A stretch of 64,000 nt of DNA from Deltaproteobacteria bacterium (GTDB taxonomy: Bacteria > Myxococcota_C > UBA6777). The notes below the pieces were generated by a model. That model saw nothing but the letters and a program-made list of their open reading frames with translations, was not told the DNA's origin and did no database searches. The stretch is from positions 124,001-188,000 of the forward strand of contig SBHC01000054.1 in NCBI GenBank assembly GCA_006226375.1, read 5' to 3'. Shown piece by piece: positions 1-9,000 of the stretch. The position numbers and the translations under genes were made by a program. Within the stretch, counting starts at the first letter, position 1. Each line of letters begins with the position of its first letter.

Positions 1-187
1 CAAGGCCCCTTCCACCAGGGGGTGTGGTCGCCGACCGTTGGTTTGTTGACTTGTTGGATGGAGGAGTCTTGTGGGAACAAGAACAGTATCATCGCTTTCG
101 GCATTAGAGTGCCCACGAATGTGGGTGTACTTCTCCCTTGTCTATATCCCACATGACTAGCCAGGTAAATGTTTCGGGCCACGCAGG

Positions 188-227
188 TGCCCGGCGTCAT
201 CACAAATGTTTGCCCGGCGTCATCACA
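188..227. repeat. 17-bp direct repeat pair
   Basis: TGCCCGGCGTCATCACA occurs at 188-204 and again at 211-227, a 23-bp period. Function unknown. It lies in the gene-free left edge beside other short repeats and may be a remnant of a mobile element or a tandem binding site. Confidence 0.8.
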
Positions 228-318
228 TGTGCGAAGGCCACTTGTTACCCATGGAATTGAATCACACCCTCCACCAGGTGGTGTGGTTGTGGGCACTGTG
301 CAAGAACATGGACACTTC

Positions 319-361
319 CTGTACTGAAACATGGACACTCCTAGTCCATGTTTCAGTACAG
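319..361. repeat. Perfect 18-bp inverted repeat
   Basis: Positions 319-336 and 344-361 are perfect reverse complements (core TGTACTGAAACATGGAC) around a 7-nt spacer. There is no U-run directly after the right arm, so it is a poor intrinsic terminator. The outer AACATGGACAC sequence is repeated just to the left. The best reading is a mobile-element end pair or other palindromic repeat, possibly a large operator. Confidence 0.75.
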
Positions 362-547
362 TGTGTTCTTCCTTGGAGAAATAGACAACAAGAACCCTAT
401 CCATATTCACGACTTACCAAACAGCAAGCGAGTGGCACGGTATATGTAGAAGGAGTTGATTGCTCCAGACAGATTATTGTGTTCTGCGCCACGAGATGGA
501 ACGACTTCACACACGAAACCACTCCGTTCCACAAAAAGGAAGCCTCT

Positions 548-988
548 ATGAAAAAGCGATGGAAAGCTCTTTGTTTGTTTTTGTTCATCGGCCTGATGCC
601 CATTTGGACAGGTTGCGGAACACCCGATGGTGCGGTGACTGTCACGCTGAAAGCCGATAGTTATCTTTTGGGCGACAAGGTACGCCTGCTTTTTGTCGCC
701 GCAGGGTGCACAGGAGCCGTCGCAACCGCCCTTTTCCACGAATATCCTTTTGTGTGTCAGGACACTCAGGTCAGGATGAATGGTGAGACGACATATCGCT
801 TTGAACCGGGAACGTCAGCACATGCGGTCTACGTGGTCTGTCATGACGGGAAACGTGCAAAAAGGATAGACGCAACCAACGGGCACACCATCAACATCAA
901 AGTGTCTGCTTCATCAAGCCACTCCATCAGCCACAGCCATGATAAACGGCTGCGCGTTGTCACCAATGACTGTTGGAACTTTAGGTAG
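548..988 (+). CDS. Small putative lipoprotein, unknown function
   Basis: A 146-residue protein starting MKKRWKALCLFLF, with a basic n-region, a hydrophobic stretch and a cysteine in IWTGC near residue 23, consistent with a type II signal peptide. Trp at -3 is unusual for a lipobox, so plain secretion is possible. I chose the ATG at 548 because AAGGA stands about 7 nt before it and the signal peptide begins there; the frame is open further upstream but that part does not look coding. The mature part has four or more Cys residues and looks beta-rich (VTVTLKADSYLLGDKVRLLF), and it ends in a Ser/His-rich segment. No family recognised. It precedes the metalloprotease gene on the same strand by about 125 bp. 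Confidence 0.6.
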   Translation: MKKRWKALCLFLFIGLMPIWTGCGTPDGAVTVTLKADSYLLGDKVRLLFVAAGCTGAVATALFHEYPFVCQDTQVRMNGETTYRFEPGTSAHAVYVVCHDGKRAKRIDATNGHTINIKVSASSSHSISHSHDKRLRVVTNDCWNFR

Positions 989-1114
989 GCCTCCCTCCTC
1001 TTCTCTCCTTGTTCCACTCACGCTCCTCAATCAAACCCAGAGGTTGTGCGTCATTGGCTTGGAAGCCTCAAGGCAAAGAGCATGGATGGAACACAAGAGA
1101 AGAGGGAAACCACG

Positions 1115-2074
1115 ATGCAACAAGCGAACAAGCTAGCTCTGATAGGATTGGGTCTATGCGTTGTGTTCACAACCTTCGCCATCGCACCCCGACCGAAGAA
1201 ACGCAAGACACACAACGACAGGAAGCACGCTCGCAAGCTGGCTCGAATGGCCAAGAAGATCCGCCGTCACTTCCGGAGGTTTCGAGGAGGAGATTGGACC
1301 AGAGGACCGGGTCGCTCGGAGCGTTACCAAAGTGTACGCTCTTACATGCGCAGTCGGCCTACGCGTCCTTTGGGCAGACGTCGTGTGATTTATGTACTTC
1401 CCCTCGGACGGTTCACCCAAGGCCAAACCAAGGTTGTGAAGTTAACCGCCAAACTCTTGGGTTTGTACTTCAGCCGCCCTGTGAAAATGCACAAACCCCT
1501 CCCCCTTTCGGTGATTCCATCGCGGGCTCGACGCAAGCACCCCACCTGGGGCGACAAGCAGATCCTCAGCCGATATGTTTTGTACAAGGTACTCAAGCCG
1601 CGTATGCCGCGGGATGCAGCCGCCTTCATCGCCCTGACAAGCTCCGATCTGTGGCCTGGAAGAGGATGGAACTTTGTGTTTGGAGAAGCCGATCTCAACC
1701 AACGTGTGGGAGTTTGGTCCATCTACCGCAACGGCAATCCAGACAAAAGCCCCAAAGACTTTCGCAGCTGCCTCCTCCACACAGTCAAGGTTGCAAGCCA
1801 CGAGTTGGGCCATATTTTTTCAGTACCCCACTGCAAGGCCTACGAGTGCAACATGTGTGGGTCCAACAGTCGCACGGAATCCGACGCGCGCCCCTTGGCT
1901 CTCTGTCCCCAATGCTTTCAAAAGATATGCTGGGCCACGCAGTGCCAACCGCTCCTGCGTTACAAGAAGCTGCATCAGTTCTGCAAGACACATGGGCTGC
2001 AAGCCGACGCGAAGCTCTACAAGAAGATCTTGCGCTCCCTTCAACCTCACAAACATCCTCCCAAGAGACGATAG
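1115..2074 (+). CDS. Archaemetzincin-like zinc metalloprotease (M54-type)
   Basis: A 319-residue protein with the archaemetzincin signature: HELGH at residues 229-233, then a His-Cys pair at 239-240, C245-N-M247, and a CPQC zinc knuckle near 264. In this family the three His bind the catalytic zinc, Glu is the catalytic base, and the four Cys bind a second zinc. The spacing between the CxM and CxxC elements and the GSN...RPL...LCPxC stretch resemble the animal AMZ1/AMZ2 type. The usual Gly in HExxHxxG is Ser here (HELGHIFS). The N-terminus (MQQANKLALIGLGLCVVFTTFAIA) is a signal peptide or membrane anchor, followed by a very basic segment rich in KKRK and RRHFRRF. The ATG at 1115 has an AGAAGAGGGA site upstream; an in-frame ATG at 1046 is less likely. 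Confidence 0.85.
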   Translation: MQQANKLALIGLGLCVVFTTFAIAPRPKKRKTHNDRKHARKLARMAKKIRRHFRRFRGGDWTRGPGRSERYQSVRSYMRSRPTRPLGRRRVIYVLPLGRFTQGQTKVVKLTAKLLGLYFSRPVKMHKPLPLSVIPSRARRKHPTWGDKQILSRYVLYKVLKPRMPRDAAAFIALTSSDLWPGRGWNFVFGEADLNQRVGVWSIYRNGNPDKSPKDFRSCLLHTVKVASHELGHIFSVPHCKAYECNMCGSNSRTESDARPLALCPQCFQKICWATQCQPLLRYKKLHQFCKTHGLQADAKLYKKILRSLQPHKHPPKRR

Positions 2075-2177
2075 TCCTCGACGGTGGTGGTGGCTCATTG
2101 GGTTGTGCTTCAACCTGTGGTAGCGTTTGTGCTTCACTCCTTTTCCATGGATGCTGCACAACTCCCAGGAACAAGCT

Positions 2178-3554
2178 ATGCCAGAGTACGATTTCGAGAC
2201 CGATTACTTGGTGGTAGGTGCCGGGGCAATGGGAATCGCCTTTGCAGACGAGATCTTGCATCGTGACAACCAGGCTCACGTAACCCTTGTTGACCGTCGC
2301 TCCAAACCCGGTGGCCATTGGAACAATGCGTACTCCTTTGTCACGCTGCACCAGCCCGCTCTTTACTACGGCGTTAACTCCGAACCGCTGGGCCGAGGGG
2401 GCCATGACCTTGTCTCCAAAGCTCAAATCTTGGGATACTTCGAGCGAGTCCTGGAAAAGCTCCAAAAGACCGGACGCTTTGCCTTCCTCTCCCAATCCGA
2501 GTACCAGGGTAATGGCCGTGTGCAATCGTTGGTCACCAAGGAACGAAGCCAAACAATACGCATCCGTCGCCGACTGGTGGATGCAACCTACTCACAAGTG
2601 ACCGTTCCCTCAACATCGCCACCTCCGTTTGACGTTGAAGACGATGTGACCGTCGTTCCCATCAACGCGCTGGAGTCGCTCGAACGTCCGTGGAGCCATT
2701 ACACTGTGATTGGGGCGGGAAAAACGGGCCTCGACGCCTTGTTGTTCCTCTTGTCACAAGGAGTGGCACCGGAGGATATCAGCTGGGTTGTGAGCCAAGA
2801 CTCGTGGTTGGTGACCCGAGAAAGCATCCTTCCTCAGAACTTGCTGGCGACCTTTTCTCACCAATTGAAGCTATGCTCCACGATCACCAACACAACAGAA
2901 TTGTTCCACCACATGGAGCAACTGGGCCTGTTCTTCCGGGTGGACCCCAGCATCGAGCCGACAAGCTACCGATGCGCAACCGTAAGTACAAAAGAGCTAG
3001 AGAAGCTACGCTCGTTACCCCATGTTATCCGCAAAGGACGGGTCAAAAGCATCACCCACCAGACCATGCACCTTGTGAACGGAGATATCGACGTTGCCCC
3101 CGACACCTTGTTCATCAACGCTGCTGCGAACGGCCTGGCCAAGCGCCCTGCTCGACCGGTGTTTGAACCTGATCGCATTACGTTGCAGCCCATCACGCAC
3201 TGCCAACCTACATTTGGCGCGGCAGTCATCGCTCATGCGGAGTGGCGCTTGCCCGGCGACGAGGCCAAAAACAGCGTGACCTGTCCAGTACCGCACCCAA
3301 CCGTACCGGAGGATCTTCCGGTTGCTCTGCATACGATGTTTTATAACCTTCAGTGCTTCCCTTTGTCGATGATAGGATCCGTGAATCGAATGCGGCTGAA
3401 TGCCATGAATCACGTTGGCTTCCTGGACAACTTGAAGCTACTTTGGGCTTACATTCGTTGGCATCGACCGTTCTTTGCGAACATGCAAAAGCTCTTTCCC
3501 TTGGAGAAACCAAAGCCAACCCAAGCAACAAAGAAACCCGAGAACGCAGACTAG
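2178..3554 (+). CDS. FAD/NAD(P)-binding monooxygenase-like oxidoreductase
   Basis: A 458-residue protein with an N-terminal FAD-binding Rossmann motif (VVGAGAMG, residues about 12-19), an acidic end to the second strand (VTLVDRR), a PGGHWNNAY stretch typical of flavin monooxygenase-like enzymes, and a second GxGxxG motif (YTVIGAGKTG, near residue 177) for NAD(P)H. This arrangement fits flavin-dependent N-/Baeyer-Villiger-type monooxygenases; the substrate is unknown. No signal peptide, so cytoplasmic. The ATG at 2178 is preferred because AGGA lies just upstream and the FAD motif begins right after; the in-frame ATG at 2127 would add an odd 17-residue leader. The alpha/beta hydrolase follows about 60 bp later on the same strand, so the two are probably co-transcribed. 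Confidence 0.8.
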   Translation: MPEYDFETDYLVVGAGAMGIAFADEILHRDNQAHVTLVDRRSKPGGHWNNAYSFVTLHQPALYYGVNSEPLGRGGHDLVSKAQILGYFERVLEKLQKTGRFAFLSQSEYQGNGRVQSLVTKERSQTIRIRRRLVDATYSQVTVPSTSPPPFDVEDDVTVVPINALESLERPWSHYTVIGAGKTGLDALLFLLSQGVAPEDISWVVSQDSWLVTRESILPQNLLATFSHQLKLCSTITNTTELFHHMEQLGLFFRVDPSIEPTSYRCATVSTKELEKLRSLPHVIRKGRVKSITHQTMHLVNGDIDVAPDTLFINAAANGLAKRPARPVFEPDRITLQPITHCQPTFGAAVIAHAEWRLPGDEAKNSVTCPVPHPTVPEDLPVALHTMFYNLQCFPLSMIGSVNRMRLNAMNHVGFLDNLKLLWAYIRWHRPFFANMQKLFPLEKPKPTQATKKPENAD

Positions 3555-3616
3555 CTTGGGTCTTCTTTATCCAAAGAAAGAGAGACATCCCCCCAACGTT
3601 GGATGGAGTGATTGGA

Positions 3617-4504
3617 GTGGAACAGCAGGTCTTGCATCATGGTTCGTTGTCGTTTCGTTCGTTGGCTTGTGGACCCTGGTCGGACTCCAAAGCGCCTGTG
3701 GTCCTTTGCCTGCATGGATTTCCAGACAACCCTTCGACCTTTCGCTTGCTGTTGCCAGCCCTCGCCAAGAAAGGGTATCGTGCATTGGCCCCAACGTTGC
3801 GAGGCTATGAGCCGTCCTCTCAACCCAGCGATAGAGACTACCGGGTAGCAACGCTAGCTCGTGATGTTGTGGCTTGGCTTGATGATTTGGATGTGGAGCG
3901 GGCTCACTTGGTCGGACACGACTGGGGTGCTGCCATCACCTACGCGGCAGGAGCGTTGGCTCCAGAGCGGTTTGAAAGCCTCACAACGATAGCCGTTCCC
4001 CACACCCCACGTGTAAGACAGGCTGCACAAAGCTTACCCTCTCAATTTTTGAAGTCATGGTATATGTTATTTTTTCAGCTACGAGGCATTGCGGAGTGGG
4101 CGGTCGCTCGGAACGACTGGGCGCTCGTTCGTTGGTTGTGGCGACGATGGTCTCCTGGTTACAAGCTATCCAACGAAGCCTGGCAAGACCTACGCCGAAC
4201 CTTTGAAGCACCAGGGGTGCGAAGCGCGATGCTGGCTTACTACAGGCAAAACGCTTCCCCTCTGAACTTGCTTGGGCTACACACCACCGAGTCACAACGA
4301 TGGACATCAGTCCCTGTCCGAACCCTCGCCTTAACGGGCGCCAACGATCAATGCATGGACACCCGACTTTACGAACGAGCGTTCCACAACAGCGACTTCA
4401 CGGCCGGGTTTCGGATCGAGCGTATCCTTAACGCAGGACACTTTGCCCACCTCGAACAACCTGACATCATTCATCCCATCATTCTCAACTGGCTCCAAGA
4501 ATAG
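3617..4504 (+). CDS. Alpha/beta hydrolase, epoxide-hydrolase-like
   Basis: A 295-residue alpha/beta hydrolase. The oxyanion-hole motif HGFP sits near residue 33 and the nucleophile elbow is GHDWGA (Asp near residue 102), the pattern of epoxide hydrolases and haloalkane dehalogenases, where Asp rather than Ser is the nucleophile. The catalytic acid is probably the Asp in TGANDQ, and the His is in NAGHFAHLEQP near the C-terminus. A helical cap lies between, containing YYRQN, a possible ring-opening Tyr. Start choice: the frame is open back into the preceding gene but has no ATG after 3554. GTG at 3617 has GGAG exactly 8 nt upstream; GTG 3608 and TTG 3599 are alternatives. It ends 8 bp from the convergent activator gene. 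Confidence 0.8.
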   Translation: MEQQVLHHGSLSFRSLACGPWSDSKAPVVLCLHGFPDNPSTFRLLLPALAKKGYRALAPTLRGYEPSSQPSDRDYRVATLARDVVAWLDDLDVERAHLVGHDWGAAITYAAGALAPERFESLTTIAVPHTPRVRQAAQSLPSQFLKSWYMLFFQLRGIAEWAVARNDWALVRWLWRRWSPGYKLSNEAWQDLRRTFEAPGVRSAMLAYYRQNASPLNLLGLHTTESQRWTSVPVRTLALTGANDQCMDTRLYERAFHNSDFTAGFRIERILNAGHFAHLEQPDIIHPIILNWLQE

Positions 4505-4512
4505 CTCTTGCT

Positions 4513-5952
4513 CTAACCCTTCCGTTTGCTTTTTAACCCATAAAGTTTGATTCGACTGTACAGCCAAGACTCCGAGATGGTAAGCAGCCTGGCCGTTTTC
4601 GGCGCATGTTGTTCGGTCTCTGCCAGTGCTTGCTCAATAAAGAACCGCTCGGTGTGCTTGAGAATATCTTTAAGCGAGGGAGGAGGCTGGTGGTCGGAGA
4701 GAGGGAGGGTCGGAAACACTTCTTTCATCCACAGCAGATCCTCCTCTTCGATAAAAGCCTCGAATGAAGAAGGTTCCGTTCCCTTCATCGCGTGGCGTTT
4801 TTCGAAGACCAGATCGGAGGCTGCAATGGTGTCATTGTCCTGAAACACCAACGTACGCTCCAACACGTTGCGTAGCTCACGAATGTTTCCAGGCCACAAG
4901 TGAACTTTGAGAACGTTGGTCGCTTCTCCTGTAAGAAACAAAGGACGCTCTGGGCTTAACTCTTTCAAGAACGCTTCAACCAACAAAGGGAGGTCTTCTT
5001 TGCGTTCGCGCAGAGGAGGCACAGTAAGCACCATCACAGAGAGACGAAAATAGAGGTCCTCGCGAAATCGTCCCGCCTCACATTCTTCCTGGAGATCTTT
5101 GTGTGTGGCGGTGAGGAGATGAAAGTCAACATCTTGCTCGGAGTTACTCCCCAGCCGTCGCACCTTTCTTCGCTCCAAAACGTCGAGAAGCTTGGGCTGC
5201 AACTCCAGGGGAAGCTCTGCGATTTCGTCCAGAAACAACGTTCCCCCGTTGGCTTGTTCAAAGAAGCCCTGTCGTTGCTTGTCGGCGCCAGTGAAAGCGC
5301 CCCTTTCATGGCCAAACAACATTGACTCGGCCAACGCAGGAGGCAACGCGCCACAGTTCACAACCACAAAAGGTGCATCTTCGTTTTGGTTGTGTCGATG
5401 GATCGCTTGGGCAATGCTGGTTTTGCCTGTCCCCGTCTCTCCATACAGCAAGGTGGTGACTTTGCGCTGCCCCAATCGCGGAAGAATCGAGAAGATCTTC
5501 CGCATGGCCATGCTTTTGCCAATCAACGTACCCGTGCTGTCGTGATACTGGATGGAGAGCTCTTTGGTTTGTGGGTTGGAGCGAAGAGTAAGAACAGACT
5601 GACCCAGTTGAAGCCTGGCCCCAGGCAGCATGTACGCGTCGAGAATGGGAGAATCGTTGAGTCGGATACCGTTACGGCTGCGGAGGTCAAGGACACGCAG
5701 TCCCTTCTCCTCCAGGTAGCATTCACAGTGGAGCGTGCTCACCCAGGGGTCATCGGGCAGGCTCAGGTCACACCAATCCTCCCGACCGATACGAATGACC
5801 TCTTTTTCAAGCGGAAGCATCTTGCCCAGGTGAGGACCTTCCAAGACCTCCAACGAAAGGTCACGTATCGCGATGGTCTCGGACACCAATCCGCTCATCG
5901 CTTCGATGGTTTTCTTCTCCAGCCCCACTGCGCTCTCCCTCTTCTTACCCAT
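4513..5952 (-). CDS. FHA-domain sigma54-dependent transcriptional activator
   Basis: A 479-residue enhancer-binding protein. Residues about 40-115 form an FHA domain (RIGRED, VSTLHC, SRNGIRLND), which binds phosphothreonine peptides. The AAA+ domain follows, with Walker A GETGTGKT near 172, the sigma54-contacting GAFTGA loop near 217, and Walker B GGTLFLDE. The C-terminus (about 445-475) is a Fis-type helix-turn-helix. It should couple ATP hydrolysis to open-complex formation by sigma54 RNA polymerase, gated through FHA recognition of a phosphorylated partner rather than a response-regulator receiver. FHA-type activators are common in myxobacteria. The giant kinase gene lies 117 bp upstream on the same strand, suggesting a shared transcript and pathway. 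No strong ribosome-binding site is visible at 5952; a second in-frame ATG lies at 5898. Confidence 0.92.
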   Translation of the reverse strand: MGKKRESAVGLEKKTIEAMSGLVSETIAIRDLSLEVLEGPHLGKMLPLEKEVIRIGREDWCDLSLPDDPWVSTLHCECYLEEKGLRVLDLRSRNGIRLNDSPILDAYMLPGARLQLGQSVLTLRSNPQTKELSIQYHDSTGTLIGKSMAMRKIFSILPRLGQRKVTTLLYGETGTGKTSIAQAIHRHNQNEDAPFVVVNCGALPPALAESMLFGHERGAFTGADKQRQGFFEQANGGTLFLDEIAELPLELQPKLLDVLERRKVRRLGSNSEQDVDFHLLTATHKDLQEECEAGRFREDLYFRLSVMVLTVPPLRERKEDLPLLVEAFLKELSPERPLFLTGEATNVLKVHLWPGNIRELRNVLERTLVFQDNDTIAASDLVFEKRHAMKGTEPSSFEAFIEEEDLLWMKEVFPTLPLSDHQPPPSLKDILKHTERFFIEQALAETEQHAPKTARLLTISESWLYSRIKLYGLKSKRKG

Positions 5953-6069
5953 GTACAGTCGCGTGAAGGTTCACTTTACCTAATTTTGTACGTTGCTGCC
6001 AAGGCCTTCGGTATGACCGTTGCAACATAGAGGGTAAGCAAGTGGTGAAGAAACGAGCGTTCTATAGAT

Positions 6070-9000
6070 TCATACTTCCAAAAGGGTGGGATAGCGGTCG
6101 GGAGTATCGAAAGGATCTTCGAGAAATTGTGAGCCCATGGCGAATTCACTCCAGACGACTTCGACATCTGTGGGTCTGTCTTTGGGGTTCTTGGCCAGAA
6201 GTTGAAGAAGGAGGTGTTCCAACTCCGTACCCTGAAACGACGGACGCAGTTGACCCAATGAGGCGGGCTCATCCTGGAGGATCTTTACGAACAGTTCAGC
6301 CGATGTCCCTCCGCCCAGAGGGTGCTTTCCTGTGAGAGCTTCAAACCAAATCACACCCAACGCATAGAGGTCAGCGGCTGTGGTTAAGCGAGCTTTTTCC
6401 TTCAGTTGCTCCGGTGCAAGATACGCGGGAGTCCCCACAATCATGCCGGTTTGGGTCAATCGAGTGTCCTTCAAGATTCGAGAGGTGTCCGCGATACCAA
6501 AGTCGATCAGACAGACACGAGGAAAAGGTTCACCCTGGCACAGAAAGATGTTGGAAGGCTTGAGGTCACGATGCAGAATCCGCTCGTGATGCACCACCTC
6601 CAACGCTTCACAAAGTTGCTCCGAGATCGCTAAAAGCCAACCCAAAGGCACCGGACTGTGACGTTCAAGAACAGCTTGAAGAGTCTCTCCTTGCAGGAAC
6701 TCCAGCGCCATAAACGCCCCGAACTGGGGATCCACGTCGACGTCCAGAAGTGAGATAATGTTGGGATGATTAAAGCGCTCAAGGATCTGAGCTTCTCGTT
6801 GGAACCGACGGATGCGTGGTTCTTGTTTGTTGTGCTCGGGGTCCAGCAGTTTGAGAGCGGCACGCTGCCCAGTGTAGATGTTATGAGACTCGTACACGAC
6901 GGACATTCCACCTCTTCCCACCTTTCGGACAATGCACCAATCGCCGACATTTACTCCAATCAGGTTCAAGGAAGAAGAGAAGTTGCGAACCAACAAAGGA
7001 GCCTGCAAGAGCGGCTCATCCATGGTACGAGAGGTTCCAGGTGGTGTGGGATGTTGAGGCAACGCGTTGATCATGGGAGGAACGGGGACTTCGCCAGACT
7101 TTTGATTTTGAAGCCACTGAAGGCTCACAGCAGCCTGTGTCGCAATCAAGCTAAGAAGGTCTTGGCGTTGCTGTGTGAACACCCCGGCTGTGAGGCGGTT
7201 TTCGAGGTAGATCAAACCCATCAGTTGGTCATGAGCAAGGATCGGCAGGCAAAGAACCGAACGAACGCGGGCTTGTGCAATGTAAGTGTCGCGAACAAAG
7301 GGGCCTTCTTCAGAAGCGTTTGAGAGGACAACAGGTTGGTGAGAGAGGACGGTGTACCGCAACATCGCAGTGGACACAATCTGGCTCTCATCATCAAGAA
7401 CCATCGTGGTGTTAGGGGTAAGACACTCTTTGTCGGTTTGCTCCATCTGTGCCACAAGCTTGCACGATGTCTTGCGATACAAAAAGAGCAGACCCCGCTC
7501 TGCGCCAGCATGCTCCATAAGCAACTTCATCAGGCGGTGAAGTAGTGTGGCTTCGTCGGTTTCCTGCGAGAGCGCTTCGGCCGCCTTAAGTACAGCGTTA
7601 AGCTCGAAGGAGCGAGGATTCTCACCGCTGGAACGACGACGCTCATCAGACTGCAAAGTCTCCAGGTTTGCAACACCTTGGGGTGGGGAAAGCAACGAAG
7701 GTTCCGCTTGCAAAAGCTGGTTCACCTTCGCAACAGCGCCCCAGGCTTTGTAGAGTTGAACCGCTTCACGACGAAAGTCATGGGCCATTCGTTCATGCCC
7801 TTCCGATCCACAAAGGGACGCAGCCTGCTCAGCAATCAACCCAGCATCTTGGAGAAAACCGGCTGCTTTGGCCTGGATCAAGGCCTTGTCGTAAAGTCCA
7901 ATGGCCTGAAACGCTTGGCCCTCACAACGAAGCCGAGCCGCGTTGACCCAATCGAGTCTATAACCCCGGGAAGAGGGCAAATGCTTGCACCAAGCTCGCA
8001 ACAACTTCCAGCCCAAGCGTAAGAACCTACGAGACTTCCAGCGAGAACTTCGACCTTGTTCTACACTGTCGTACACGGCAAGAAGAGCGTAGGTCCAATA
8101 GGGGCCTTGCATCACTGCATTCTCAGGCAAGCGCATGGAGCGATAGGATTGCTGAACAAGGGCAAAGGCCAGCTCTCCTTGTCCTGTTAGTTGATAAAAC
8201 TGCAGCTGCAAGCAATGTCGAAGCCACTGCAGAAAAAGGCCTTCTACATCGGAGTATTCATCCCAATCCAAGGGCAACTCGGTCGACAAGAAATCGTCTT
8301 GCAACACGGAGCAGAAGTGGTGGAACAGCTGACTTTCAGGTTGGCCGAGGTTGTATTGGTAATGGTCAAGACGTTGCGCGTAATCAAGAAGTTGGACTCG
8401 CATGTCCGAAAGAGGACGACCCGCAAAGAAGTCACTCCCCATACCAACAAGACGAGACATAAACGCAGCGGGAAGATTCCCCGCTTGAAACCCACGGTCG
8501 GACGCAGCGAAGCAGAGCTCTGCCATTTTTGCATACGACAGCGTCCAGTGTTTTGAAGTGTAGAGCGCCAACATTTCGTAGTGGGGAGCCAGATCAGGGC
8601 GATTCAGACGTATCGCTTCCGACACAGACAGCTCCGCAAAGCGAACTCCCATTCGAACCTTTCCAAGAAGGCTCGCTAAGATCCCGCCCCACCCTGTCCA
8701 ACATTGGATGTTGTAAGCCGTGGTGCCATGGTCTACAGCCCCTCGAATATCTCGCAGAATCATGGTGGGAATCAGATCCGGCTTTTCAAGGTGATAAGCC
8801 GGTGACACTTGGACTTGAAGATCCAAGATACCGCGAAGCAGGGGATCTTGGACCGAAGGAAGCTGCTTCATATCCTCCGGGCTTTTGTTGCGCAACCGAA
8901 CGTACAACTTGACAAACTCCCAAGCCAACCGAAGAGGGTTGTAGGGATTGAGCAGTGGAGTGCGGGAGAGCGCAAAGAAGCGATTCGTCACATCCAAAGC

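Larger units (their letters stand above)
1..547. other. Gene-free left edge with repeats
   Basis: I see no credible coding frame here. The stretch holds a 17-bp direct repeat, an 18-bp perfect inverted repeat, and two copies of a related sequence (CCACCAGG followed by GGTGTGGT) near 12 and 272. AACATGGACAC also occurs twice, near 305 and 328. This density of short repeats is what one sees around decayed insertion sequences, but no transposase remnant is recognisable. An AAGGA ribosome-binding site for the following lipoprotein lies just before its start. Confidence 0.6.

Noticed and set aside
1009..2217. 402-residue frame overlapping the metalloprotease
   Set aside because: The overlapping frame at 1115-2074 carries a full zinc-protease signature and signal sequence; the alternative frame has no recognisable features and runs into the next gene's start.
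3353..3616. Longer N-terminus for the alpha/beta hydrolase
   Set aside because: It would overlap about 200 bp of the oxidoreductase gene and adds sequence without features of the family; GTG at 3617 has a well-spaced GGAG.
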